A stretch of 13,856 nucleotides of DNA from DATFLS01 sp964413425 (lineage in GTDB: Bacteria; Fidelibacterota; JAANXI01). The stretch spans positions 1 through 13,856 of the forward strand of contig CAYPST010000109.1 of assembly GCA_964413425.1 (NCBI GenBank). The letters are read 5' to 3'. A model generated the notes under the pieces. That model saw nothing but the letters and a program-made list of their open reading frames with translations. It had not been told where the DNA came from and ran no database searches. This document shows, in pieces, positions 7,746 to 13,856 of the stretch. Positions within the stretch are counted from its first letter, which is position 1; each line of letters begins with the position of its first letter. The position numbers and the translations under genes are program-made.

Positions 7746-8705
7746 TTATTCGCCAGTGCCATTTTTGCCGGTTAAGATATCCGCGCCGCTGATGGAACTG
7801 AAGTAACTCTCTGTATTGGCCAGGACAGTTCGCGCTTTCTGCTTCACCAGCAAATTCAGTTGTGCATATTCTGCCGCCCCGGGCGTTTTCTGTTCCAGAA
7901 TTGACTGCAGCTGGGCTTGAAACATCTGTTTGCTTTGCAGCAAAACACCATAATAGCGCGCATAGAAGTACCGATTTTCCAGATAGGATTGTCCCAACGC
8001 AATGGCCTGTCGGAAGGCATGTTGGGCTGCATCTAAATCTCCGTCCGGACTGACCAGCAGCACGAGAGCCGTCAGTCGTTTCACGCCACCCCACCGATAC
8101 CCGGGATCTTTGCTTTCGATTAATCGGATGGCTCGACCAAGTCTTTTACGCCACGCCAGCCTTCTGATGGGCGGCTCCTTTCCAATCATGAAAATCGAAT
8201 GCAATGTCCACCAGTATAATGCGTCGAGCGTTACAGGCTGAATCTGGTCTATGTGGATTGAGCCAATACTCACCGTATCAGTTAGTACATACCCCAACAG
8301 CCGGGGAGAGCTATCCAGGAGGTCTCTCGCTGAGCGCAACCCTTGCTCGTATAGTTTCTGGCTGCTGTCCGGAGTGAGGTCGGTATAGGTGGCACGCAGA
8401 AAACAGAGTTCGCTCATGAGAGCGTGGTAAGACTGGTCTGTCCCGGCAGATTCCCCGAGTCGCACCAGATAGTGATAGGCCTGGCTCAAAGAATCCGGAT
8501 GGCCTTTGTGATCCAGTGACTGCTTAAGGCGTAATCGAAGTCCGGAGACAGTCGAATCGGCACGCGCCTGAGAGAACTCCTTGCCGGTATCAGGAAGTGT
8601 GTTTGGCTGGGTGTAACAGCCGGACAAAACCGTGGCTGCCCAGAGTCCTGCCAAAATTCGGAGTAAATAATTGCTCCACTGCTGCCATCTATAATAAATA
8701 CCGAT
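7746..8705 (-). CDS. TatT-type TRAP-transporter-associated lipoprotein (start codon uncertain)
   Basis: The C-terminal two thirds match the TRAP transporter T-component family (TatT; Tp0956 of Treponema pallidum is the founding member). These are helical, TPR-like lipoproteins thought to work with TatP solute-binding proteins. Visible family features are SARDLLDSSP, LDALYWWTLHSIFMIG, DPGYRWGGVKRL, and SPDGDLDAAQHAFRQAIALG followed by YFYARYYGVLLQ. A lipobox LSGC lies near the N-terminus, so it is probably anchored in the periplasmic leaflet. The first ordinary start in frame is a TTG at 8654, which leaves only 12 residues before the Cys. The frame stays open further upstream, and the residues there (YLLRILAGLWAATVLSGC) make a proper lipoprotein signal. 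ATC at 8705 sits seven bases after AGGA and may be the true start; a sequencing error is the alternative. No TRAP transporter gene is nearby. Confidence 0.8.
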   Translation of the reverse strand: MGIYYRWQQWSNYLLRILAGLWAATVLSGCYTQPNTLPDTGKEFSQARADSTVSGLRLRLKQSLDHKGHPDSLSQAYHYLVRLGESAGTDQSYHALMSELCFLRATYTDLTPDSSQKLYEQGLRSARDLLDSSPRLLGYVLTDTVSIGSIHIDQIQPVTLDALYWWTLHSIFMIGKEPPIRRLAWRKRLGRAIRLIESKDPGYRWGGVKRLTALVLLVSPDGDLDAAQHAFRQAIALGQSYLENRYFYARYYGVLLQSKQMFQAQLQSILEQKTPGAAEYAQLNLLVKQKARTVLANTESYFSSISGADILTGKNGTGE

Positions 8706-8769
8706 CTTATTTTCCTTTCTTCCTTCCGCCCATTCCCGCTGACATCCTTTGTAATAAAACTGTGCACAC

Positions 8770-8796
8770 AGTATCGGTGTGAGAATGGATTGTCAA
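8770..8796 (-). promoter_or_regulatory. Candidate promoter of the TatT-like gene
   Basis: Reading the minus strand, a perfect TTGACA (8796-8791) is followed after 15 bp by GATACT (8775-8770), four of six matches to TATAAT. The spacing is short. An inverted repeat, ACTGTG-CA-CACAGT (8759-8772), overlaps the -10 position and could be an operator. Transcription from here would leave about 60 bases before the proposed ATC start at 8705. Confidence 0.35.
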
Positions 8797-8830
8797 CAAG
8801 AAAAGAGTGGCAATACTCGCCGTACAGGAA

Positions 8831-8845
8831 TTCTTCAGCGAAGAA
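8831..8845. repeat. Small hairpin spanning the protease stop codon
   Basis: TTCTTC (8831-8836) and GAAGAA (8840-8845) form a 6-bp stem with a 3-nt loop; the protease stop TGA lies inside it. No T-run follows on the minus strand, so terminator function is doubtful. Confidence 0.25.
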
Positions 8846-10640
8846 GGGTCATTTTATTGGTGGCCACCACAGAACCGGCCACTAACCGACTGATATAGAC
8901 TCCGTTCGGAAGCGACCGCCAGGGTGGTTCTGATACAATCCATTCGAATATTCCTGCCTGATTCGGGCTCCGTAAGGTGGTGATACGCTCTCCCCGAATA
9001 TTGTAGATTTCCAGTCGGAGATTTTCCATCTGCCGCAGACTATCCGCCATCGGAAATTTAATAAACGTATAGGAACTGAACGGATTGGGATAATTTTGAA
9101 TGTGGACGAGATCCGCCAGCGTTGGCTGTTCAAATTCGATAGCTTTCATCGCATCAATGACTCCCCAGCCATACACGTTATTGGGTATTATCGCATTATT
9201 CGCTGTCTCCATTAGTGCCCGGCGGACCTGGAAAGGCGACCATGATGGATGTGCCTGCAGCACCAGCGCTGCTGCTCCGGCGACAAGCGGGGTGCTGAAT
9301 GAGGTCCCCTTGCTTCTCCCATAGGCGATGGGAGAATACCCACTCGCCGTTACTACATTAACACCTCGCGCCACCACTTCCGGTTTGATCCGCCCATCGA
9401 AGGTCGGTCCCCGGGAACTGAATCCGGCAATTGTCCCTTCCGCATTCACCGCTCCCACTGAGATCACCGAATCAGCATCCGCCGGGGCAATGATATGATC
9501 CCAGCCATAACCGATGGTATTTTTATTCGCCACATTTTCATTTCCGACCGCAGTAACGCACACGACACCCCTTTTCACGGCCATATCCACTGCGCGGGTT
9601 ATTATTGCTGTGTTGCCGTCCATATCGGAAAACTCATACCAGTCGAAATATCCCAGGGAAGAGGAAGCGACATCTGCACCACGTCCTTCTCCCCACTCCA
9701 GGGCCTCCACGAACAAATCCTCTTCCAGCTGAATCTCCTGATCGACGATCTCTGTCTTCGCCAGCAAGAAATCGCACTCAAAGGCCGGTCCATACAGCGC
9801 TCCCTCGGCCGCTCCACCCAATACCGACATTGTCATGGTGCCATGGACTTGTTGGCCGGCCGCGTCCAGGCTGTCATCCGCTGTATCATTGTCATTCTGA
9901 ATAAAATCCCACTCATCCACGATTCTCCTAGTATCGACAGCTTCATGTTCTTTGAAAAATCCAGTGTCCAGCATTAACACGAGAATATCTTTCCCGGTAT
10001 ATCCTCTTGCATGAGCGGACAGCGCATTTATTTGTTTCAGCTGGTCAAAACTGGAGCCATAATCCCGGTTATCGAAAACCGTGGAGATCGCTTCTGTCTG
10101 GCGTTCGGTTTGAGGCGGAGTTTTTTCGACAGGCTGTCGGTGTGCCCGCTTTACCACATCGATCATTCGCACGAACGGCTGGCCGGCAATTTCAGGTATC
10201 GCCTGTTTTCTCACGGCGAGGCTGACGGCATTGAACCATCGGCTTTCCGTCCGCAGCCGTTCAACCCCGCGTAACTTTGTGATAGTTTGAACATACTCTT
10301 CATGTACCGGCACATCAGAGTATCCCAGGGATACTTCCATGGTCCCCCGCTGCCGGCGTCGGGATCTGGCCCGTTCAGTAACCAGTTCAGAAGCGGCTGC
10401 CAATCTCCGATCCAAACCCTCGCGGGAAGAGAACCCCTTATCCGTGAAATACACCCATATATGAATCGACGAATCCGCCGGGAGCTCTGTGGCGAAGTCT
10501 TGCAGACTCCTGGTTACAACAGGGAATACTTTGGGCTTTTGATACCGGAATGCATCTATCCTGATCGGGATCAAGCAGAGCAACGAAATGAGAAGAAAAA
10601 ATACTGTGATAAATGCCGGCGTATGAAATTTTATCTTCAC
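8835..10640 (-). CDS. Secreted subtilisin-like serine protease (S8) with C-terminal sorting domain
   Basis: This is an exported endopeptidase with the subtilase fold. Numbered from the upstream ATG at 10721 (628 residues), the catalytic residues are Asp252 (LMLDTG), His293 (QVHGT) and Ser474 (KGTSFSTP), with oxyanion Asn394 (AVGNE). A prodomain-like region spans about 80-195. The C-terminus has NYPNPF (543-548), a FlgD-like/type A sorting domain of the type IX secretion kind (EIYNIRGERI, PNGVYISRL), and the end KMTLLR. I prefer the GTG at 10640 (residue 28, 601 residues), because MKIKFHTPAF then a hydrophobic stretch to IRIDA is a normal signal peptide and overlap with the preceding SDR gene disappears. 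TTG 10664 and ATG 10721 remain possible. It is the last gene of the LiaF-like/SDR/protease run. The substrate is unknown. Confidence 0.93.
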   Translation of the reverse strand: MKIKFHTPAFITVFFLLISLLCLIPIRIDAFRYQKPKVFPVVTRSLQDFATELPADSSIHIWVYFTDKGFSSREGLDRRLAAASELVTERARSRRRQRGTMEVSLGYSDVPVHEEYVQTITKLRGVERLRTESRWFNAVSLAVRKQAIPEIAGQPFVRMIDVVKRAHRQPVEKTPPQTERQTEAISTVFDNRDYGSSFDQLKQINALSAHARGYTGKDILVLMLDTGFFKEHEAVDTRRIVDEWDFIQNDNDTADDSLDAAGQQVHGTMTMSVLGGAAEGALYGPAFECDFLLAKTEIVDQEIQLEEDLFVEALEWGEGRGADVASSSLGYFDWYEFSDMDGNTAIITRAVDMAVKRGVVCVTAVGNENVANKNTIGYGWDHIIAPADADSVISVGAVNAEGTIAGFSSRGPTFDGRIKPEVVARGVNVVTASGYSPIAYGRSKGTSFSTPLVAGAAALVLQAHPSWSPFQVRRALMETANNAIIPNNVYGWGVIDAMKAIEFEQPTLADLVHIQNYPNPFSSYTFIKFPMADSLRQMENLRLEIYNIRGERITTLRSPNQAGIFEWIVSEPPWRSLPNGVYISRLVAGSVVATNKMTLLR

Positions 10641-10695
10641 AGGCTTTCTGACTCGAATCTGCAACCAATTGGCTTTCAGACGTCCTATTTCCCGC

Positions 10696-11451
10696 TTATC
10701 CGCACAGAACACTTCCGCCATTCACATTCAGGATTTCCCCGGTAATGAATCCTGCCAGGGATGATGCCAGGAACACCACCGCAGGCGCAATGTCCTGAGG
10801 AATTCCAACTCTGCCCAGAGGAATAGTTTCGGCTATCCGCTCCCGGCCGCCTTCCGCCATTGCATTTGCAGTCATTTCGGTCTCGACCCATCCCGGTGCC
10901 ACAGCATTGACCCGGATCTTTGCAGACGCCAGCTCCGTGGCCAGCGATTTGGTGAAACTGATAATGCCACCTTTGGAAGCCGCATAATGGGAATGCAGTG
11001 CTTCCCCCCGCTGCCCGGCGGTTGAGGAAATGTTCACAATATTATCATTGGTTTCACCATTGAGATAGTTCACCCCCAATCGACAGACATTGAAAACGCC
11101 GGTGAGATTCACGCCGATGGTTTCATGCCAGGTATGAGGCTCCATGCGGTCAATGGCCCCCGCGGTCCAGATACCGGCATTATTGACCATGACGTTCAGA
11201 TCACCAAAATGGTCAAGCACCCCTTTGATCATCGTATCGACCTGAGTATACGAAATCAGATCCACCTGGAATGCACGGGCATTTCCACCGTTCTCAGCGA
11301 TTTCCCGGACGATTTTTTCGGCGTCATTCTTCCGATTATAATACGTCACAGCAACTCTGGCCCCCAGCTCTGCAAATAACCGGGAAATGGCCCGGCCGAT
11401 GCCACGACCACCACCGGTAATCAGCACGACCTCTCCGTCGAATTGGATCAT
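10696..11451 (-). CDS. Short-chain dehydrogenase/reductase, FabG-like
   Basis: This is a 251-residue classical SDR expected to use NAD(P)H to reduce a keto group, or the reverse. It has the Rossmann glycine motif TGGGRGIG (12-19), NNAG (90-93), the Asn115 of GVNLTG, catalytic Ser142/143 (NISS), and the YxxxK pair Tyr156-Lys160 (HYAASKGG). PGWVETEM (186-193) and the C-terminal GEILNVNGG are typical of FabG/3-oxoacyl-ACP reductases and glucose-1-dehydrogenase-like relatives. The frame is open to 11541, but the ATG at 11451 overlaps the upstream gene's TGA as ATGA and places the Rossmann motif correctly. Translational coupling to the LiaF-like gene is therefore likely. The physiological substrate is not identifiable; a lone FabG-like gene outside a fatty-acid cluster need not act in fatty-acid synthesis. 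Confidence 0.92.
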   Translation of the reverse strand: MIQFDGEVVLITGGGRGIGRAISRLFAELGARVAVTYYNRKNDAEKIVREIAENGGNARAFQVDLISYTQVDTMIKGVLDHFGDLNVMVNNAGIWTAGAIDRMEPHTWHETIGVNLTGVFNVCRLGVNYLNGETNDNIVNISSTAGQRGEALHSHYAASKGGIISFTKSLATELASAKIRVNAVAPGWVETEMTANAMAEGGRERIAETIPLGRVGIPQDIAPAVVFLASSLAGFITGEILNVNGGSVLCG

Positions 11452-11969
11452 GTCGGGCCGATTCCCTCCCCTTCGGAAGGCGGAGAGCCGGATTCCTCCG
11501 TGTCCGTTTCTGCCGATTGAGTGGCACGCGGTCGCCGCCATACCAGCAACACAATACCCACGATAATAAAGACCACGGGCCAGATAACCTCCAGTACAGA
11601 GCCTTCAAACCAGAAAACTAACGCCACCAGGGTCAGGATAAAGGCCGGTACCAGCAACCCGACATCCCGTTCACCAAGAAAATACATCAGCCAGAAACCC
11701 AGAGCGGGAGCCAGGACGTAGATTGGCCAGTCGGCATGAAGAAACCACAACTGGCAGCCTATCACGATCAAAATGGCAGCCGGAAGCAACAGGCCCGTTT
11801 GCCTGCGATCCGCATACCAGACCAGGAAAAAAACCAGGCCGCCCAGAATCAATATGATCGGCCACCAGTGCTCAATCCGGACAATACTCAAATTGTGGAG
11901 CAGGAAAACAATACCCAGTACAATCAGGGCGATCCCGATTTTTACGTTACGACTCATGGATATACTCAT
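11448..11969 (-). CDS. LiaF/DUF5668-like multi-pass membrane protein
   Basis: This 173-residue protein has about six hydrophobic segments, beginning with KIGIALIVLGIVFLLHNL and a WWPIILILGG turn. The pattern is typical of the LiaI-LiaF-like transmembrane region (DUF5668). It ends in a hydrophilic, acidic tail rich in Ser, Glu and Gly from about residue 145. It lacks the cytoplasmic C-terminal domain of full LiaF regulators, so it is better called a domain-level match than LiaF. In Firmicutes such regions belong to cell-envelope stress systems, but no histidine kinase or response regulator is present here. The ATG at 11969 has a strong AGGAG six bases upstream. The stop overlaps the start of the SDR gene. 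It is the first gene of the minus-strand operon. Confidence 0.8.
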   Translation of the reverse strand: MSISMSRNVKIGIALIVLGIVFLLHNLSIVRIEHWWPIILILGGLVFFLVWYADRRQTGLLLPAAILIVIGCQLWFLHADWPIYVLAPALGFWLMYFLGERDVGLLVPAFILTLVALVFWFEGSVLEVIWPVVFIIVGIVLLVWRRPRATQSAETDTEESGSPPSEGEGIGPT

Positions 11970-11998
11970 GCGCTTCTCCTGTGATAATTAAATGAAAT

Positions 11999-12025
11999 GT
12001 TATACTATCAGAACCCAAAACGCAA
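11999..12025 (-). promoter_or_regulatory. Candidate promoter of the LiaF-like/SDR/protease operon
   Basis: On the minus strand TTGCGT (12025-12020) is followed, after a short 15-bp spacer, by TATAAC (12004-11999). A transcript would begin about 20 bases before the start codon and include the AGGAG at 11975-11980. A direct repeat of AACATCACAA (12027-12036 and 12042-12051 on the plus strand, 15-bp period) lies just upstream and could be a regulator site. Confidence 0.3.
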
Positions 12026-12059
12026 GAACATCACAACCAATAACATCACAAACCAAATT

Positions 12060-12113
12060 ACGGCTATGAACTTAGCTCAGGAAATGGAAAAACCCCTGAC
12101 GCTCCTGACCGTC
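12060..12113. repeat. Dispersed repeat, copy B
   Basis: This segment matches 1-54 in opposite orientation with about 40 of 54 identical bases. A 9-nt internal direct repeat (GTCAGGAGC then GTCAGGGGT on the minus strand; GTCAGCAGC then ATCAGCGGA in copy A) is kept in both. On the minus strand it covers the 3' end and stop of the 31-codon ORF at 12172-12077; on the plus strand it covers the start of an ORF beginning MNLAQEMEKPLTLLTV. Which strand matters is unresolved. Confidence 0.5.
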
Positions 12114-12172
12114 TCGTTCCGCCCCGTACCAATGAGGAGCCAGAGGGGGTCATGCTGTCTGATCACATCCAT
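12077..12172 (-). CDS. Possible 31-residue small ORF with strong ribosome-binding site
   Basis: An ATG at 12172 follows AGGAGGTGA (12181-12173), an almost perfect match to the anti-Shine-Dalgarno sequence, and an in-frame stop lies immediately before the ATG. The spacing from GGAGG to ATG is short (three bases); the in-frame GTG at 12166 would have nine. The product ends VRSVRGFSIS and has a short hydrophobic centre (PLWLLIG). Its last ten codons and stop are echoed by a plus-strand frame at 5-37 ending SGYSIS. It lies about 107 bp upstream of the LiaF-like gene on the same strand and could be a leader peptide, a remnant of a longer gene, or chance. Confidence 0.3.
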   Translation of the reverse strand: MDVIRQHDPLWLLIGTGRNETVRSVRGFSIS

Positions 12173-12357
12173 TCACCTCCTGGTCTCCCCAGATACTGAG
12201 CAAGCTTAATAGCCATAAACCGAATTAAACCAGTTAACTCTATCCATTATGAATATTCAACTATTCACCGGAATTTGGGAATTTTTAAACAGGGTTTCAT
12301 AACCGAAGATATCCGCTCAAAACTGCCACCGCTCCCTTTCGTCAGGAATTTTGGATT

Positions 12358-12374
12358 GAGAACACTGCCTTCTC
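12358..12374 (-). terminator. Weak hairpin after the acetyltransferase
   Basis: GAGAA (12358-12362) and TTCTC (12370-12374) form a 5-bp stem with a 7-nt loop, starting seven bases after the acetyltransferase stop on the minus strand. No T-run follows, so it is only a positional candidate. Confidence 0.2.
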
Positions 12375-12380
12375 GATAAT

Positions 12381-12830
12381 CTATTTCTCACGAAGATTCT
12401 TTCGCATTTTCACATGGGAGATATTTGCTTCGTAGAACACCTCGCCGATTTGTTTGAAACCAGCCCCGTCGTAGAAGTCAAATGCCGAAAGTTGCGCATG
12501 CAGCACCACCCGTTTATACCCTTGCTTCCGGGCATACTGAAGCATATCCCCGAGTAACGCCCGGCCAATTCCCTGTCCCCGATATTCAGCTAACACAGCC
12601 ATCCGTTCGATCTTCACGGTATCCTTATCCACCGGACGTAATCGTGCTGTGCCGATTGTCTCTTTCCCGTTCTCTGCTAAAAAATGTGTGCACTCGGAGT
12701 CCTTTCCATCCTGTTCCAGTTCGATGGGAACGTTCTGCTCATCCACAAAAACCCGCCGCCGAATATCCAGAGCTGCCTGCAGTTCATGATCGTAATTCAC
12801 AAGCAGTGTTTGTATGTTCTTTTTTTGCAT
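12381..12830 (-). CDS. GNAT-family N-acetyltransferase, ElaA/YjcF-like
   Basis: This 149-residue protein should transfer an acyl group from acetyl-CoA to an amine substrate. The acetyl-CoA pyrophosphate loop reads YRGQGIGRALL (83-93). The N-terminal IRRRVFVDEQNVPIELEQDGKD (23-44 region) with a following His49 and the C-terminal FYDGAGFKQIGEVFYEANISHVKM region are characteristic of the ElaA/YjcF subgroup. The substrate of that group is not firmly known. ATG 12830 is preferred. An ATG at 12848 and a TTG at 12851 extend the protein by six or seven hydrophobic residues, but neither has a clear ribosome-binding site. It is transcribed divergently from the downstream SDR gene, with 61 bp between the two starts. 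Confidence 0.9.
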   Translation of the reverse strand: MQKKNIQTLLVNYDHELQAALDIRRRVFVDEQNVPIELEQDGKDSECTHFLAENGKETIGTARLRPVDKDTVKIERMAVLAEYRGQGIGRALLGDMLQYARKQGYKRVVLHAQLSAFDFYDGAGFKQIGEVFYEANISHVKMRKNLREK

Positions 12831-12891
12831 GAGAATAATGTAGAGCATCAAATGAAAGACAACAAGTGATCAATTGCGGGAAGGGGAACGC

Positions 12892-13644
12892 ATGAATATC
12901 GGAATTATCACCGGTGCTTCAGCTGGATTAGGATGGGAATTCGCGACCCAAATTGATTCCAGGTATGCCCTGGATGAACTCTGGGTAATTGCCCGCCGGA
13001 CCACTCGGCTCAGCGAGCTGGCGGACCGGCTGACTACTCCGGTACGGATCTTGGATATGGACCTCACTGATCCCGAGAATATTCAACACATCCAATCAAA
13101 GATCTTGCAGGGAAGGTATCATATAAAACTCTTGGTCAATAACGCCGGCTTTGGTAAAAGAGGGAATTTTCAGGATATCCCCATTGATTCTCAGGTTGGC
13201 ATGATCGATTTGAACATCCGGGCGCTGGTGCATCTCACATATGTCTGTCTGCCATATATGCACGAGGGAGACAGGGTCATCCAGGTGGCGTCCGCAGCGG
13301 GATTTCTTCCCTCCGGGAGGTTTAGTGTCTATGCGGCATCAAAGGCTTTTGTAATCCATTTTGCGAACGGCATTGCTGCCGAATTGGAAGAGCAGGGCAT
13401 CACGGTTACCGCGGTCTGCCCCGGCCCGGTGGAAACCGAATTCCAGGCGCTCGCCTGGGGTGGGAACGCCTCCGACTCCACGCTGCCGGTTGCTCCGGCT
13501 GACAAGGTGGTCACGAAAGCCCTCAACGATGCAGAGAAAGGGAAATGGTTTTCAATCTATGGATTTTCCATAAAATTGCTACCCCTTCTGGTACGATTTG
13601 CCTCCGGACGATTCCTGGCAAAGGCGGCTATGAAATATCGGTAA
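12892..13644 (+). CDS. Short-chain dehydrogenase/reductase, YqjQ/DltE-like subgroup
   Basis: This 250-residue NAD(P)-dependent SDR carries GASAGLG (8-14), LVNNAGFG (81-88), catalytic Ser134 (VASAAGF), and the pair Tyr147-Lys151 (YAASKAF). PGPVETEF follows, then a C-terminal region with hydrophobic stretches (IKLLPLLVRF). The overall look is that of the DltE/YqjQ-type oxidoreductases often annotated only as SDR; no substrate can be assigned. It is clearly different from the FabG-like SDR at 10696-11451, so the two are not a recent duplication. The frame is open from a TTG at 12874, but the ATG at 12892 follows a purine-rich GGGAAGGGGAA and puts the Rossmann motif at the normal distance from the N-terminus. 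Confidence 0.92.
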   Translation: MNIGIITGASAGLGWEFATQIDSRYALDELWVIARRTTRLSELADRLTTPVRILDMDLTDPENIQHIQSKILQGRYHIKLLVNNAGFGKRGNFQDIPIDSQVGMIDLNIRALVHLTYVCLPYMHEGDRVIQVASAAGFLPSGRFSVYAASKAFVIHFANGIAAELEEQGITVTAVCPGPVETEFQALAWGGNASDSTLPVAPADKVVTKALNDAEKGKWFSIYGFSIKLLPLLVRFASGRFLAKAAMKYR

Positions 13645-13679
13645 GGAAAAATATCCTAAATAACGCAAAAAAAATAGCA

Positions 13680-13705
13680 CACAAAGAACACAGATTAAAA
13701 CACAG
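13680..13705. repeat. A-rich short repeat units (CACAAAG type)
   Basis: CACAAAGAA (13680-13688) and CACAGATTA (13689-13697) continue into AAACACAGG. They resemble the 9-nt units at 322-348 and probably belong to the same kind of intergenic repeat. Confidence 0.35.
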
Positions 13706-13809
13706 GAAAGAAGTCACCACACCCACCTCCACAGGGGACATATGGAAATAGGTACATAAGGGCGGGAAACGGTCAGTATCGAGCAGTGTACAATCTTTAT
13801 CGAACCCAA

Positions 13810-13841
13810 ATTGAGCGATTTATTTCCATAAATCGCTCAAT
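13810..13841. repeat. Strong inverted repeat (14-bp perfect stem, 4-nt loop)
   Basis: ATTGAGCGATTTAT (13810-13823) and ATAAATCGCTCAAT (13828-13841) are perfect reverse complements around the loop TTCC. No T-run of terminator type follows before the window ends. It could be a transcript-end hairpin, a protein-binding operator, or the terminal hairpin of a small mobile element whose body lies outside the window. Confidence 0.6.
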
Positions 13842-13856
13842 CGACAAAGAAAATGT

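Larger units (their letters stand above)
11970..12380. other. 411-bp spacer between the LiaF-like operon and the acetyltransferase
   Basis: The spacer holds the candidate operon promoter, repeat copy B and the small ORF described separately. It also has a palindrome TGAATATTCA at 12250-12259 and AT-rich stretches from about 12210 to 12310. A plus-strand frame at 11997-12209 is open for 70 codons, but apart from the repeat-matching segment it has no recognisable motif, so I do not call it a gene. Confidence 0.5.

Noticed and set aside
11997..12209. 70-codon plus-strand frame in the spacer
   Set aside because: Only its repeat-matching segment has support; the rest lacks motifs and the start is a TTG without a ribosome-binding site. 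Treated as repeat copy B.
10696..13644. The two SDR genes as a duplication
   Set aside because: Their motifs, surroundings and sequences differ too much; they belong to different SDR subgroups.
1..13856. CRISPR array, tRNA, rRNA or insertion sequence
   Set aside because: No regularly spaced repeats of CRISPR length, no cloverleaf-like sequence noticed, and no transposase ORF.

Overview
The window is about 13.9 kb of ordinary-looking bacterial chromosome with ten well supported protein genes, mostly in co-directional blocks. I see no rRNA, tRNA, CRISPR array or intact insertion sequence. The best taxonomic clue is the subtilisin-like protease at 8835-10640. It ends in a NYPNPF-containing sorting/FlgD-like C-terminal domain, which is typical of the Fibrobacterota-Chlorobiota-Bacteroidota (FCB) superphylum and relatives such as Marinimicrobia, KSB1 and Calditrichota. 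Weak or absent Shine-Dalgarno sequences at several starts, and an orphan TatT-type lipoprotein, fit such a lineage. The phylum is an inference, not a firm call.

Layout. Positions 1-524 hold no convincing full gene. They contain a partial repeat at the very edge, a short GC hairpin and degenerate 9-nt CGCAAAG-like units. Next come plus-strand genes: a group II PLP amino-acid decarboxylase (525-1994) followed by a terminator-like hairpin; then trkA (2193-3533) and trkH (3573-5015), the two parts of a K+ uptake system; then kptA (5097-5651), thiamine pyrophosphokinase (5681-6298) and an SSS-family sodium symporter (6305-7729), tightly packed. A minus-strand TatT-like lipoprotein (7746-about 8705) converges on the symporter. 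A minus-strand operon follows, read from right to left: LiaF/DUF5668-like membrane protein (11969-11448), FabG-like SDR (11451-10696, ATGA overlap) and secreted S8 protease (10640-8835). After a 411-bp spacer lie a minus-strand GNAT acetyltransferase (12830-12381) and, divergent from it, a plus-strand SDR (12892-13644). The right edge carries CACAAAG-like units and a strong 14-bp-stem hairpin.

How the genes fit together. TrkA and TrkH form one transport system. Thiamine pyrophosphokinase makes the TPP cofactor, and the symporter six bases downstream is a reasonable candidate for a thiamine or thiamine-precursor importer. The LiaF-like, SDR and protease genes are co-transcribed by position, but I can infer no shared pathway. 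I found no clear novel multi-gene system. The items most worth checking are: a diverged repeat present at both ends of the window in opposite orientation, one copy overlapping a 31-codon ORF with a near-perfect ribosome-binding site; the missing conventional start codon of the TatT-like lipoprotein; the thiamine-linked symporter; and the terminal hairpin.
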